From assembly GCF_900188005.1 (NCBI RefSeq), contig NZ_FZNR01000031.1, positions 33,015-97,014 on the forward strand: DNA of 64,000 bases, in the 5' to 3' direction. Shown here piece after piece: positions 18,336 through 26,943 of the stretch. Numbering within the stretch: position 1 is the stretch's first letter; each line of letters starts with the position of its first letter. Position numbers and translations under genes: made by a program. The notes beneath the pieces are model-generated. The model was not told the DNA's origin. It did not search any database and saw only the letters and a list, made by a program, of their open reading frames with translations. The DNA is from Actinoplanes regularis. GTDB lineage: Bacteria > Actinomycetota > Actinomycetes > Mycobacteriales > Micromonosporaceae.

Positions 18336-18989
18336 CTACCGATGCGTGGTCGGGCCGGGAGGTGATCGCCACATGGGGAACAGGGAAGGCCCGTCACCGG
18401 CGATCCGGTAGACGGGTCGCGGCCGGTAGCCGTGCCGGGCGTAGAGGCGGCTGTTGCGGGTGCTGGTGGCCTCCAGATATGCGGAGATGCCGGCGGCATG
18501 GAGGTCCGCGTGGTGGTGGTTGAGCAACGCTGTGCCCAGGCCCTGGCGTTGCCGATCAGGGTGTACGGCGAGGAAGGCGAGATAGTGATGCGGTTGCCCG
18601 TACGGGTGATGGGCATGCATGGCCTCGTCCAGCGCGGCGAATCGAGGCAGGAACTCACCGGTGATCTCTGCCAGCCTCTGACGGTATCCCGGCAACTCGG
18701 GCAGCGGGCCGTCATCGATCTGGTACCAGACGGCTACGGCGGTGTTGTCGCGGGTCGTTTCCACTTCGCCGTGGGTGAGCGCGTGCTCGGCGAGAAGCGC
18801 GAAGTACGGCGGGTAGATGCGTGCCCTGGTGCCGGGATGCGGGATCAGCCACGGTGCGAGATCGCCGTGAAGGAACGCCTCGGCCAGCAGTTCGGCGATG
18901 ACCAGAGCATCGCCTGGTTCAGCACGGCGAACGGTGGCGGGCGGATGCGTCATCGCGTCACTGGTCCCGGTGCGGTCAGCGGTGGTCAT
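18336..18989 (-). CDS. GNAT family N-acetyltransferase
   Basis: A 217-residue GNAT enzyme. The acetyl-CoA site is seen as HLAFLAVHPDRQRQGLGTALLNHHHADLHA-type sequence (motif A, RQGLGTAL) followed by LEATSTRNSRLYARHGY (motif B). The start was placed at the ATG that overlaps the permease stop by 4 bp (ATGA), not at the longer open frame, whose arginine/proline-rich extension is the permease C-terminus in another frame. Co-transcription with the permease suggests a small-molecule substrate, which is unknown. Confidence 0.9.
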   Translation of the reverse strand: MTTADRTGTSDAMTHPPATVRRAEPGDALVIAELLAEAFLHGDLAPWLIPHPGTRARIYPPYFALLAEHALTHGEVETTRDNTAVAVWYQIDDGPLPELPGYRQRLAEITGEFLPRFAALDEAMHAHHPYGQPHHYLAFLAVHPDRQRQGLGTALLNHHHADLHAAGISAYLEATSTRNSRLYARHGYRPRPVYRIAGDGPSLFPMWRSPPGPTTHR

Positions 18990-20500
18990 CGGCGTACCGC
19001 CGCACGGTGCGTGGCCGGGTCGAGTGTGGCGAGGGCGGTCTCGGCGCCGCGGCCGATCACCTGGTAGACGTGCGGCCGGCACAGGGCGAGCCATCCCGAC
19101 CAGAGCAGCCCGGCGGCGGCTGCGGCCAGGAACGACAGTGGCAGGAGCGTGGCGGCGGGATGCCCGGGCGATACGCCGAGGAGCCGGGCGAAGTCGGTGG
19201 CTGTCTCCCAGCCGATCCAGCCGAGGACCATGAACGCCAGCGACGGTGCGAAGACGGTGCGCCAGGCGTTGTCACGCTCGCGCCCGGGCACCTGGTTGAA
19301 GAAGCGGACGATGGCGGCGGAGGTAAGAACCATCATCGCCAGGACCCCGAACCCGCCGAGGACCGTGAGCCAGAAGAACAGCTGGGTCAGCGGGTCCCAG
19401 CCGGCGGTCGCGTAGAGGGCGATGATGGCGGCGGCCAGGCCGGTCTGGGCCAGCGATCCGCCGAGCGGAGCCTTCGAGCGGGGCGCGGTGGTGCCGAGGA
19501 AGCGGGGGAAGACTTCCTCGCGGCCCAGGGAGTAGAAGTAGCGGGCGGTGCAGTGGTGGAACGCCAGCATGGCCGCGAACAGGCTGGTGATCAGCAGCAG
19601 GTGCCCGAGGTTGACGATGAATGCGCCGACGTATGGGGCGGCGAGGTTGAACGTCAGGTCCGGTCCTTCGGCGGTGGCTCGGGCCACGATCTGGTCGGGT
19701 CCGGTTGCGACTGACAGTGCCCAGGAGCAGAACGAGTACAGCGCACCGATCAGGAACAGCGCGATGAATGTGGCCCGGGCGACGGTCCGGCGAGGGTCTT
19801 TGGCTTCCTCGGAGAACACGGCCGTGCCCTCGATGCCGACGAAACCGGCGAAGGCGATTGCCTGGACGGTGCCGCCTTCGCTGCTGGCAAGGCTGCTCGG
19901 GTTCAGGGTGGTGTAGGTGACCGCTGCGCCGGCGGGGTGCAGTACCTGGGCGACGGCCAGAATCATCGAGACGACGATCTCGGCGATGAGCAGGACGGCC
20001 AGGACCTTGCCGTTGAGGTCGATACGGCTGACGCCCAGAACGCCGACGATGCCGATACCCAGCAGAGCGATCAGCCACCACGGGAGGGCGATGATGCCCT
20101 GCTGCTTCAGGTAGTCGACGGCGATATAGCCGAACCCGCCGACGCAGCCGATCTGCATCGCGTTGTACGCCAGCACCGCCACGAAAGCGGTGGCCACACC
20201 GAACGGCCGGCCGAGACCACGTGCGACGTACGTGTAGAAGGCACCCGCATTGGAGATCCGCCGGGACATGGCGACGAACCCGACGACGAACAAACTCAAC
20301 GCGAGCGCGACCGAGATGTAGCCGATCGGGATGCCGGTGACACCGGTGACAGCCCAGCCGGTCGTGGCGCCCGAGGCGACGACGGTCAACGGCGCGGCCG
20401 CGGACAGCACGGTAAACACGAGCGGCCACACGCCGAGCTTGCCGCCGGCCAACGTCCGTAGAACGACGCTCGATTGGGGTGGGTAAGGGGGGTGGGACAC
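18986..20500 (-). CDS. APC-family amino acid permease
   Basis: A 504-residue integral membrane protein with about 12 hydrophobic segments and the APC opening (LGVWPLVFTVLSAAAPLTVV, GIPIGYISVALALSLFVVGF, then YTYVARGLGRPFGVATAF). The start is a GTG (VSHPPYPP...) with GAGGAG about nine bases upstream; the longer open frame lacks a good ribosome site. It probably moves an amino acid or amine across the membrane. It is followed by a coupled GNAT gene. No lanthipeptide ABC exporter is present in the window, but an APC permease is not a likely peptide exporter. Confidence 0.9.
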   Translation of the reverse strand: MSHPPYPPQSSVVLRTLAGGKLGVWPLVFTVLSAAAPLTVVASGATTGWAVTGVTGIPIGYISVALALSLFVVGFVAMSRRISNAGAFYTYVARGLGRPFGVATAFVAVLAYNAMQIGCVGGFGYIAVDYLKQQGIIALPWWLIALLGIGIVGVLGVSRIDLNGKVLAVLLIAEIVVSMILAVAQVLHPAGAAVTYTTLNPSSLASSEGGTVQAIAFAGFVGIEGTAVFSEEAKDPRRTVARATFIALFLIGALYSFCSWALSVATGPDQIVARATAEGPDLTFNLAAPYVGAFIVNLGHLLLITSLFAAMLAFHHCTARYFYSLGREEVFPRFLGTTAPRSKAPLGGSLAQTGLAAAIIALYATAGWDPLTQLFFWLTVLGGFGVLAMMVLTSAAIVRFFNQVPGRERDNAWRTVFAPSLAFMVLGWIGWETATDFARLLGVSPGHPAATLLPLSFLAAAAAGLLWSGWLALCRPHVYQVIGRGAETALATLDPATHRAAVRR

Positions 20501-20544
20501 GGTTGGTGTCTCCTCGACAGATGGGAGAAGGGGGAGGGCCGCGG

Positions 20545-21441
20545 CTACCGGAGGTGGGAGGTGACCGCGGAACGAACGGCAGCCTCGGTGAGAGCAGCGA
20601 GAAGCTGCACCGGTCCGGGCGCCTGCTGCAGTTCGTGACGCAGCGACAACGACACGTTCAGGTCCGCGGACCGCAGAACCGTGCGATGCCAGTCGCAAGC
20701 GAGCAGGAGCCCGCCGAGAAGCCGATCGGAGGTATCGAGGGGTTCGCGACGTTCGAGGCGGCTCAGCAGCCGCGCCCATGGCCAGGCAGCGTTGTTCCCG
20801 TCCGCCGGGAGATAGCCGGTCCGGCGGACGAACAGCCGCCGGGTAAAGACCTGCTCGACATGGCCACTGCGGATCATCCGATCAGCGACTTGGGCGTAGG
20901 CGGTTCCGGCCAGGAACGGCAACCAGATCGGGACCGGATGCGTTTCGCGGGTGAGGTGATCGATGACGATGTGGCCGAGCGCATCCGCCGGCGGCAGGCG
21001 AGTCAAAACCCTCGCCATATGGTCGGCCGAGATCGTCAGGTGCCCGCTGAGGACAAGCTCGCCGAGCAGCGCACCAGCCATGACCAGGCCAGCCACATCC
21101 TCGTGAAGGAGCAGCAGCCCGTCTCGCTCAGCATGCACCAGCCGGAACACGTCATCCGCGAGCGGTGCGTTTCGTACGGCTCCATGAGCACGACGCCGTG
21201 CGACTGTTGCCATTGGCACGGTCGCCGATACGACGATGGGCTGCGAAGAATCGCCCTGTTCCGAAACGAGCAGCGCGGTCTTGTTGTCCTCTGGACGTGC
21301 GGGGTCTTCGGAGTGTCTTCCGCCGCTGGCCTGGGACTGTCGGGACGTGCCGGGTGGTGGGGCCTGGTAGGCCGTCAGTTGCCGCTCGGTGTCTTTCCAC
21401 AAGGCCGTTGGGGCCCGTACCGAGTGCCGGTCGAAGGACAT
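20545..21441 (-). CDS. GPP34 family (Golgi phosphoprotein 3-like) protein
   Basis: A 298-residue protein whose core from about residue 95 (LADDVFRLVHAERDGLLLLHEDVAGLVMAGALLGELVLSG) is the GPP34/GOLPH3 fold, which in eukaryotes binds phosphoinositides. Actinomycete members have no proven role, though they often accompany secondary-metabolite genes. The start at MSFDRHS has GGAAGGA seven bases upstream; the longer open frame is rejected. The gene is divergent from the XRE regulator, with a 261-bp shared promoter region. Confidence 0.8.
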   Translation of the reverse strand: MSFDRHSVRAPTALWKDTERQLTAYQAPPPGTSRQSQASGGRHSEDPARPEDNKTALLVSEQGDSSQPIVVSATVPMATVARRRAHGAVRNAPLADDVFRLVHAERDGLLLLHEDVAGLVMAGALLGELVLSGHLTISADHMARVLTRLPPADALGHIVIDHLTRETHPVPIWLPFLAGTAYAQVADRMIRSGHVEQVFTRRLFVRRTGYLPADGNNAAWPWARLLSRLERREPLDTSDRLLGGLLLACDWHRTVLRSADLNVSLSLRHELQQAPGPVQLLAALTEAAVRSAVTSHLR

Positions 21442-21702
21442 GCGCGTGTTCCTTCCGCTGGAGGTGCTCGCTGAGTTGGACCTGTTGCACATGGCCTGTT
21501 CCGAGATCAGAACCGTCACGTAGCTGAGCACGGCAGGCGTCGCGTTCCCGGCAACCCCGCTAGGTGAAATGGCGACGTGAATTTGCGCCGGAACGTTTCG
21601 TGATTCGATCGTCCCGAGTACGGTGTGCCCCCGGAAGAACCTTGCCGTCCCTTTTTGCGTCCCGGACGGTCGGGACAATCGCGACTCTGACCGGGGGTCG
21701 AT
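21442..21702. promoter_or_regulatory. Divergent promoter region
   Basis: The gap separates the GPP34 gene (minus) from the XRE-TPR regulator (plus) and must hold both promoters. The plus side contains CGGGACGGTCGGGACAATCGCGA, whose repeated GACGGTCGGGAC core could be an operator; I cannot assign -10/-35 boxes securely. Confidence 0.4.
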
Positions 21703-23040
21703 ATGATCGACAAAGAGGAGCACTTCGGCCAGGCGTTACGGCGTCTTCGCGACGCGCGTGGCCTGTCAGTTCGGCAACTGGCGGACCTTGTGCGTATGTC
21801 CAAAACCAAGATCGGCTATTTGGAGAGCGCCAATGGCCGAAACGTCGACCCAGACGACGCCAGAGCGCTGGATGCGATTCTCGGTTCCGGCATAACCTTG
21901 GTCACGGCCGCAAGCCGGGACCGGATCGCCGCCCTGCCGAGAGCAACCCGAGCTCTGCTCACCGGGCCTAACCGCTACACCGACCTCGGCTCCACCCTCC
22001 TGACAGCATGGAGCGATCCCGGAGGTGCTGAACCAGTGGAACGACGTTCGTTCCTTCAAACAGGATTGATCTTCCCCGTGCTGGCCCTTGAAGTGACCCG
22101 CCACGGCATGGGGACCGCCATGAGCGAGCGTGCGGACACCTCCGTCGAAGAGTGGCAAGAGATCGCCCTCGAACACGGCTACAACTACATGACCATGCCG
22201 CCGCACGAGTTGCTCGAGATTCTCATGATCGACATGATCGCGATCCAATACGCGACCGCGGAGACTGACGAGGACACCGCCCGAGAACTCCGCCGAGCCG
22301 GCGCGCTGCTGTCTGCGCTTACCGCGATGACGGTCGCCAACCTCGGTCAGCTCCGCGAGGGGCGCCGGTGGTGGAGGACTGCCCGCGATCTCGCCGACGG
22401 CGCCGGTGATCCCGTGGTGAGTACGTGGGTCCGCGGCCGTGAGGTCGTTCGGGCATTGTACGAGCAGCGACCTGTCGAGACGGTCATCGCGATGGCAGAT
22501 GAATACGAGGAGATGTTCGGGGATGCGGCGCCGGAAGCACTGCCCGAGCTCCTTGGCGGAAAGGCGCAGGCACTCGCGCTCGCGGGTCGGGCGGCCGAGG
22601 CACGTTCATACCTGCCCAAGTTGGAGGAGGTGTGCGCCGCTCTGCCACGAACCGTCATGGAACAGGGCAGGTCCGTATTCGGATGGTCCCATGACAGGCT
22701 CCGGTTCACCCAGTCGTTCGTGCACTCCTTCAACGGAGACTTCGCGAAGGCCGATGAAGCACGCCGTGCCGCGATCGAGCTGTACCCCGATACCTACCGG
22801 CGAGGACCCGCGCAGATCGAGCTGCAGGCGGCGATGTGTTTGGCGAAGATCGGTGATGCCTCCGGAGCGGCCCGACACGCCCAGGATGTGCTGGAAGGTT
22901 TGCCGGGCGCGGATTACATCCGACCGATCGTCGACTTGTCTCACCGGGTTTTGAATGCCATTCCCGCGTCGGCGGATCGGCTGCCGGAAGTGCGAAGCTA
23001 CCGGGAGTTCCTGACGGCAACCCCACAGATTCGGAGCTGA
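21703..23040 (+). CDS. XRE-family regulator with TPR-like C-terminal domain
   Basis: A 445-residue protein. Residues 5-60 are an XRE helix-turn-helix (FGQALRRLRDARGLSVRQLADLVRMSKTKIGYLES). The rest is helical repeats of the type seen in actinomycete regulators that sense peptides or ligands (WRTARDLADGAGDPVV, GKAQALALAGRAAEARSYLPKLEEV). It is followed after 2 bp by a GNAT gene, so the two form an operon. It could control the divergent GPP34/permease genes or the lanthipeptide cluster; that is inference. Confidence 0.88.
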   Translation: MIDKEEHFGQALRRLRDARGLSVRQLADLVRMSKTKIGYLESANGRNVDPDDARALDAILGSGITLVTAASRDRIAALPRATRALLTGPNRYTDLGSTLLTAWSDPGGAEPVERRSFLQTGLIFPVLALEVTRHGMGTAMSERADTSVEEWQEIALEHGYNYMTMPPHELLEILMIDMIAIQYATAETDEDTARELRRAGALLSALTAMTVANLGQLREGRRWWRTARDLADGAGDPVVSTWVRGREVVRALYEQRPVETVIAMADEYEEMFGDAAPEALPELLGGKAQALALAGRAAEARSYLPKLEEVCAALPRTVMEQGRSVFGWSHDRLRFTQSFVHSFNGDFAKADEARRAAIELYPDTYRRGPAQIELQAAMCLAKIGDASGAARHAQDVLEGLPGADYIRPIVDLSHRVLNAIPASADRLPEVRSYREFLTATPQIRS

Positions 23041-23042
23041 CG

Positions 23043-23603
23043 ATGGATGTTCGCGCGGATGACCGGCTGACCCTGCGGCATTCCGGCCCGGACGAGGCCT
23101 TGCAGATGCGCGAGCAACTCGTGCCGATCTACGCAGAGACCCACGTGCACCTCCTGGACCAGCCGTGGTATTCCCCTGATGACTGGTGGTCTCGCCTTGC
23201 CGAGATCTACTCCAAGACGCGTGACTTCGACCTTGTGACCGCTTGGACCGGTGATCACTGCGTCGGGTATGCGTTTGGCAGCCCTCGCGACGACGAGGAT
23301 CTCTGGCCGCAGATTCATGCTGTCTTTCCCGACCTCATGCCTACTGGGCCGGTGTATATCTTCCGCGAATTCGCCGTAACGCCGGCTCACCAGCGGCGTG
23401 GCCACGGTGCCGCCATCCATGACGAACTGATGCGTGATCGTCCCGAGCAGGCCGCACACCTTCTCGTTCGCGACGACAACACGCCCGCGCTTGCCGCGTA
23501 CCGCAGGTGGGGCTGGGTCACGGCCGGCTCGAAGAGGCCGTTCCCCGACTCGCCGACCTTCGCAGCGATGGCGCTGAACCTGCGCATCCGATCCCGCCCT
23601 TGA
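23043..23603 (+). CDS. GNAT family N-acetyltransferase
   Basis: A 186-residue GNAT enzyme with IFREFAVTPAHQRRGHGAAIHDELMRDRPEQ (motif A, with the acetyl-CoA pyrophosphate loop RRGHGA) and LLVRDDNTPALAAYRRWGW (motif B). It begins two bases after the XRE regulator stop. The substrate is unknown. A strong bidirectional hairpin follows. Confidence 0.9.
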   Translation: MDVRADDRLTLRHSGPDEALQMREQLVPIYAETHVHLLDQPWYSPDDWWSRLAEIYSKTRDFDLVTAWTGDHCVGYAFGSPRDDEDLWPQIHAVFPDLMPTGPVYIFREFAVTPAHQRRGHGAAIHDELMRDRPEQAAHLLVRDDNTPALAAYRRWGWVTAGSKRPFPDSPTFAAMALNLRIRSRP

Positions 23604-23620
23604 TCACGTCACCAGGGGAT

Positions 23621-23648
23621 GGTGGGTCGAGCTGCAACTCGACCCACC
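23621..23648. terminator. Bidirectional hairpin terminator between convergent genes
   Basis: An 11-bp perfect stem (GGTGGGTCGAG and CTCGACCCACC) with a 6-base loop lies between the convergent stops of the GNAT gene and the minus-strand 370-residue gene. It lacks a clear T-tract, as is common in high-GC actinomycetes. Confidence 0.7.
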
Positions 23649-23709
23649 ACGCACGCTTGCGGCAGTCGCCGTACCCCTACAGGGGATCCCGACGTCGCGC
23701 CTGTCGGCG

Positions 23710-24822
23710 TCAGCCGGGCGGGCGCAGCCCAAACGGCCTGCCGGCGTTGTCGAGCACGATGGAGCCGCGCTGGCCTTTGTAGATCCAGTTCAGTTCGAGG
23801 TTCCAGGTGACCGCGAAAGTGCTGGTGTGCGGGCGGATGACGAGCTGCTCCGGGTCCAGCGGGCTGACGGTGAATGGGAAGTCCGGCGGGTGGGGGCCCC
23901 GCAGCCTCGTCGGAAAGAAGCGTGACCAGCTGCGGGCGGATTTCTGATTCGGTACGGGAGTGAGCCGCGGTGGGTCCTCGTCGAGATCCAGCGCGAAGGC
24001 CCGCTCCTCAAGGATGCCCAAGACGTGCGAGATGTTCCTAACGTCGGCGGGTGGCGTGCGGGACAGGACGTGCGCCCGCAGCGACTGCAGCACCACGGTC
24101 CGGGCTCCGACCGCCTCCACCAGCACTCGTAGCACCGAGTGGCCGCTGATCGGTGTGTCGTCGGCGTACAAGCTCGCTGCCTGTTCAACCGTCACCACGA
24201 TGGGGTCGCCGCGGATCGCTGGATTGGGCTCGCCGCCGATCCGCAGCTCGCCGATCTGGGCGGCCTGGATGATCGTGCCCGCAGTGGAGTCGACCACGCT
24301 GTTCGCCAAGGCACCGGCCAACGGGTCGGGGGCGAGAAACGGAGTCTGGAAGCCGAGCCGGCGCAGCCGGCCGCCCACCGAGCGTGGATCGGTCTGCTCC
24401 GACGCGTTCGCGAGGCGACCGCGGGCGATGACCTCTTGGACCGCCCGAAGGCAGACCCGGTACAGCACCGCAGCGAGGTTGCCGTGGAAGTAGGAGACGT
24501 AGAACGGGTCGGGTGTCAGCGTCTCCAACTGCCGGGCGAGCGCCCGATTGAGCGCTTGGTCGCCGTCCTCGAGGTCGATCGACGCCGCGGGGTGGGAGGT
24601 TGCGAAGCAGTCGGCCAGGTCCCGGCAGATCTTGCCTCGCCGGTAGGGGAAGGCCCAGCTCAGTTCATCACCGTGGACGGCGGTCCCCAGCGCGCGCACC
24701 AGTTCATACCAGTCTTTTCGCTGCTCGCACAGCGGGATGCCGACCGCCTGAAGCACGGAATCCAGCCAATGGCCGAGCGCTTCGACCATGCGCGTCTCGT
24801 CGGCGTCGCCGACGCCGGTCAC
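23710..24822 (-). CDS. Unknown protein with amyloid-motif-like segment, partner of the next membrane protein
   Basis: A 370-residue protein of no family I recognise. Residues 1-150 are mainly helical. At 184-196 it has IIQAAQIGELRIG, which aligns with LVQANQISHLNIG of the coupled membrane protein (7 of 13 identical). The C-terminal part is beta-rich (FPFTVSPLDPEQLVIRP, then WNLELNWIYKGQRGSIVL). The start overlaps the upstream gene by 4 bp. Shared short Q/I/G motifs in adjacent genes are the hallmark of bacterial amyloid signalling pairs, where one partner senses and the other acts. Which role this protein plays is unknown. Confidence 0.7.
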   Translation of the reverse strand: MTGVGDADETRMVEALGHWLDSVLQAVGIPLCEQRKDWYELVRALGTAVHGDELSWAFPYRRGKICRDLADCFATSHPAASIDLEDGDQALNRALARQLETLTPDPFYVSYFHGNLAAVLYRVCLRAVQEVIARGRLANASEQTDPRSVGGRLRRLGFQTPFLAPDPLAGALANSVVDSTAGTIIQAAQIGELRIGGEPNPAIRGDPIVVTVEQAASLYADDTPISGHSVLRVLVEAVGARTVVLQSLRAHVLSRTPPADVRNISHVLGILEERAFALDLDEDPPRLTPVPNQKSARSWSRFFPTRLRGPHPPDFPFTVSPLDPEQLVIRPHTSTFAVTWNLELNWIYKGQRGSIVLDNAGRPFGLRPPG

Positions 24823-25217
24823 ATCCCCTCCCGCTGTGCGTCGCCGATATTCAGGTGGGAGATCTGGTTCGCCTGAACCAGGTTCTCGACGTGACTGCCC
24901 TGCACGACGTTAGTGGTGACACCGGCCACGGGCGCGGATCCGCCCGTGGTCTCCGCCCCGGACGCCATCGGCGGTGGCAGGTCGGCGCGCTCCGGCGCCG
25001 GCTGGGTTAGTGCGGTGGACCCCTGCGATGGCCCGGGGGGCACACGAGCGGGGCGCCCGCCGCGCCCGACCCACATTGCCAGACCGAGGGACAGCACGCC
25101 GACCACGATAGAGATGATCTTCTCGGTGCGGTCGAGACCCTCGCCTGCGAGGAGGACGACCAGCCCAGCCAGCCCCACACCTGCGGACATCAGAAAGATG
25201 ATCAGCCGCCGCGTCAT
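24819..25217 (-). CDS. Two-TM membrane protein with C-terminal amyloid-motif-like segment
   Basis: A 132-residue protein with hydrophobic segments at about 5-25 and 33-52, a proline-rich linker, and a C-terminal motif at 103-125 built of two similar halves, VVQGSHVENL and VQANQISHLNIG. Such strand-turn-strand motifs resemble RHIM/BASS-type amyloid signalling sequences. With two membrane passes both ends should lie on the same side, most likely cytoplasmic given the basic N-terminus. The 3' end overlaps the partner gene start (ATGA). Confidence 0.75.
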   Translation of the reverse strand: MTRRLIIFLMSAGVGLAGLVVLLAGEGLDRTEKIISIVVGVLSLGLAMWVGRGGRPARVPPGPSQGSTALTQPAPERADLPPPMASGAETTGGSAPVAGVTTNVVQGSHVENLVQANQISHLNIGDAQREGM

Positions 25218-25260
25218 TTTTCGAGTATCGACGCTCGACTCCCGGGTGACCAGGGCGAGC

Positions 25261-25641
25261 TCACCCGAACCGGCGACCCAAGTTCCAGACCGCGCCCGCC
25301 CGGACCTGACATGCCGCCGGGACGGGGCGGTCAGTCCCGTTACCCCGGGTAGCCGGAGACCTGGTTCTCATCGCGCGTAGGTTCCCGTTGATGTCGGCGT
25401 GCGGGTTCTGCCGGTCGGAGAGAATGTTGTCGTAGCTGCCGGCGGCGTACGTGGCCTCGGCCTTGGCGATGGTGTCGTGTGCGCCCGAGGCCTTGCCGAG
25501 GTCGGCCAGGTATCGCACCAGGTGGTCGCGGTCGACGTCGATGGTCTGGCGGGAGTGCTTGCAAATGTTGGCCACCGCCTTGACCCCTGACGATCGGAAT
25601 CGCGAGATCGTGGGTGGTGGACGGGTATGACCGCCCACCAC
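25261..25641 (-). pseudogene. Possible gene remnant
   Basis: An open frame of 126 codons with a protein-like middle (ANICKHSRQTIDVDRDHLVRYL, AKAEATYAAGSYDNILSD) and degenerate ends. It has no ribosome site and no recognised family. It may be a piece of a larger, lost gene. Confidence 0.3.
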
Positions 25642-25662
25642 TCTGATCGACTCAATCCGGAG

Positions 25663-26943
25663 TCAGGAGTCCCTAACTGCCGTTCGGTTGCCGAGGACGC
25701 GGACGGTCGTACTCAATTTGATGGGCAGGCTTTCGTCGCCCTTGAGGAACGGCTGGATATCGATCGGCTTGCGAAGCGTCCGCCCGGGTCCCCATGCCTG
25801 CTGTCGCTCGTGGCCGGAGACCCAGTATCGGTGATCGGGCTTCGCCCGCGACCGGGTTCCATCCGGCTGGGGCGATCTCGGTCCCGGCGCGCTGTTCCGG
25901 GGCTTGATCCGTACGATCCGGACGTCGGGCGCGGGGCGGTTGCTGCGCTGGTATGCCTTGGTCGTTCCCTTCGGGAGTTTCGCTGGGACCGCTTCGGCCA
26001 TCTGCTGGTTGATCAGGAGCCAGGTGGTGACGAGCGGCCCGAGTGGGTGGCTGCCGTCGAGCGCGCCGCGCCGCGGTACGTGTTCGGCGTGGGCGGGGAG
26101 CAGCCAGCCGATCTCGTGTCGCAGGGCAGGCATTAGGTCTTCGCGCAGGGCACTGCCGATGCTGCGGTAGCCGAGCAGCTGCCAGCCGTCAAACTGGGGT
26201 GTCCACGAGACGGCGGCGAGCTGCCCAGGACCGACTGCTCCCGGCCAGGCGATCAGCCCGGCTGACGAGGGCATGAGTTCCTCGGAGAGCCTGGCGGGCG
26301 GCTGGTTCCTGCTGACCGCGTTGACCAACTCGGTGAACTCCTCGTTGATCCAGTACATCGGTGCCAGGTCGAGCTGGTTTGCCAGGCTCTGGCGGCCTTC
26401 ACGGTCGTTAATGGCTGTGGGAAGGTCGACCGGGCTGCCGAGCAATCCGGTGAACCGGTCGCGGACCTTCGGGAGCATCTCGGCGGCAATCCGAGCGGCT
26501 GGCCATCGTGTCGTGGTGAGAAGTGTTCGTCCCTCGCGGCCGAGGACGATGCCGCGGTGCAACAGGTTCAGCTGTACATATTCGGTGCTGCCGCGACGCC
26601 ACCGCATGAAGGACGCGCACCGGTCGGTGAGGGCGCCAACGTCGTCGGCCTCGATGTGCTGGGCGCACGCGTAGCAGACGTGCCAGTGATCGTTGTAGGT
26701 CGCGACGGCCCCGACGTCGAGCGCCATGACCTGGATGAGGCCGGTCCGGTAGTTCCAGACGGGTAGCTCGCCGGAGCAGGTGTGGCACCGGTTGAAGACC
26801 TGCGGAGCGTGGACGGCGTCCACCGGCACGACTTCGTGTTCTTCGTCGGCAACCGGATGACGGAAGCCGAGACGGCTACCATGCCGGTGCTCGGTGAGTG
26901 CGTGGGAGCAGGTGGCGCAGGCCATCAGAGTCGCGAGGTTCAT
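25663..26943 (-). CDS. Unknown cysteine-rich protein of the conjugative element
   Basis: A 426-residue protein. The N-terminal third has CATCSH, CHTCSGE and CYACAQHIE pairs, which look like zinc-binding knuckles. The middle includes VQLNLLHRGIVLGREGRTLLTTTRWPA and a helical region. The tail is basic (RPAPDVRIVRIKPRN), which suggests nucleic-acid contact. It is coupled to the GGDEF gene by a 4-bp ATGA overlap. No family is recognised; a role in element maintenance is inferred from neighbours only. Confidence 0.75.
   Translation of the reverse strand: MNLATLMACATCSHALTEHRHGSRLGFRHPVADEEHEVVPVDAVHAPQVFNRCHTCSGELPVWNYRTGLIQVMALDVGAVATYNDHWHVCYACAQHIEADDVGALTDRCASFMRWRRGSTEYVQLNLLHRGIVLGREGRTLLTTTRWPAARIAAEMLPKVRDRFTGLLGSPVDLPTAINDREGRQSLANQLDLAPMYWINEEFTELVNAVSRNQPPARLSEELMPSSAGLIAWPGAVGPGQLAAVSWTPQFDGWQLLGYRSIGSALREDLMPALRHEIGWLLPAHAEHVPRRGALDGSHPLGPLVTTWLLINQQMAEAVPAKLPKGTTKAYQRSNRPAPDVRIVRIKPRNSAPGPRSPQPDGTRSRAKPDHRYWVSGHERQQAWGPGRTLRKPIDIQPFLKGDESLPIKLSTTVRVLGNRTAVRDS

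Noticed and set aside
18986..20779. Longer start for the permease (93 extra codons)
   Set aside because: The extension is arginine-rich with no ribosome site, while the GTG at 20500 has GAGGAG at the right distance.
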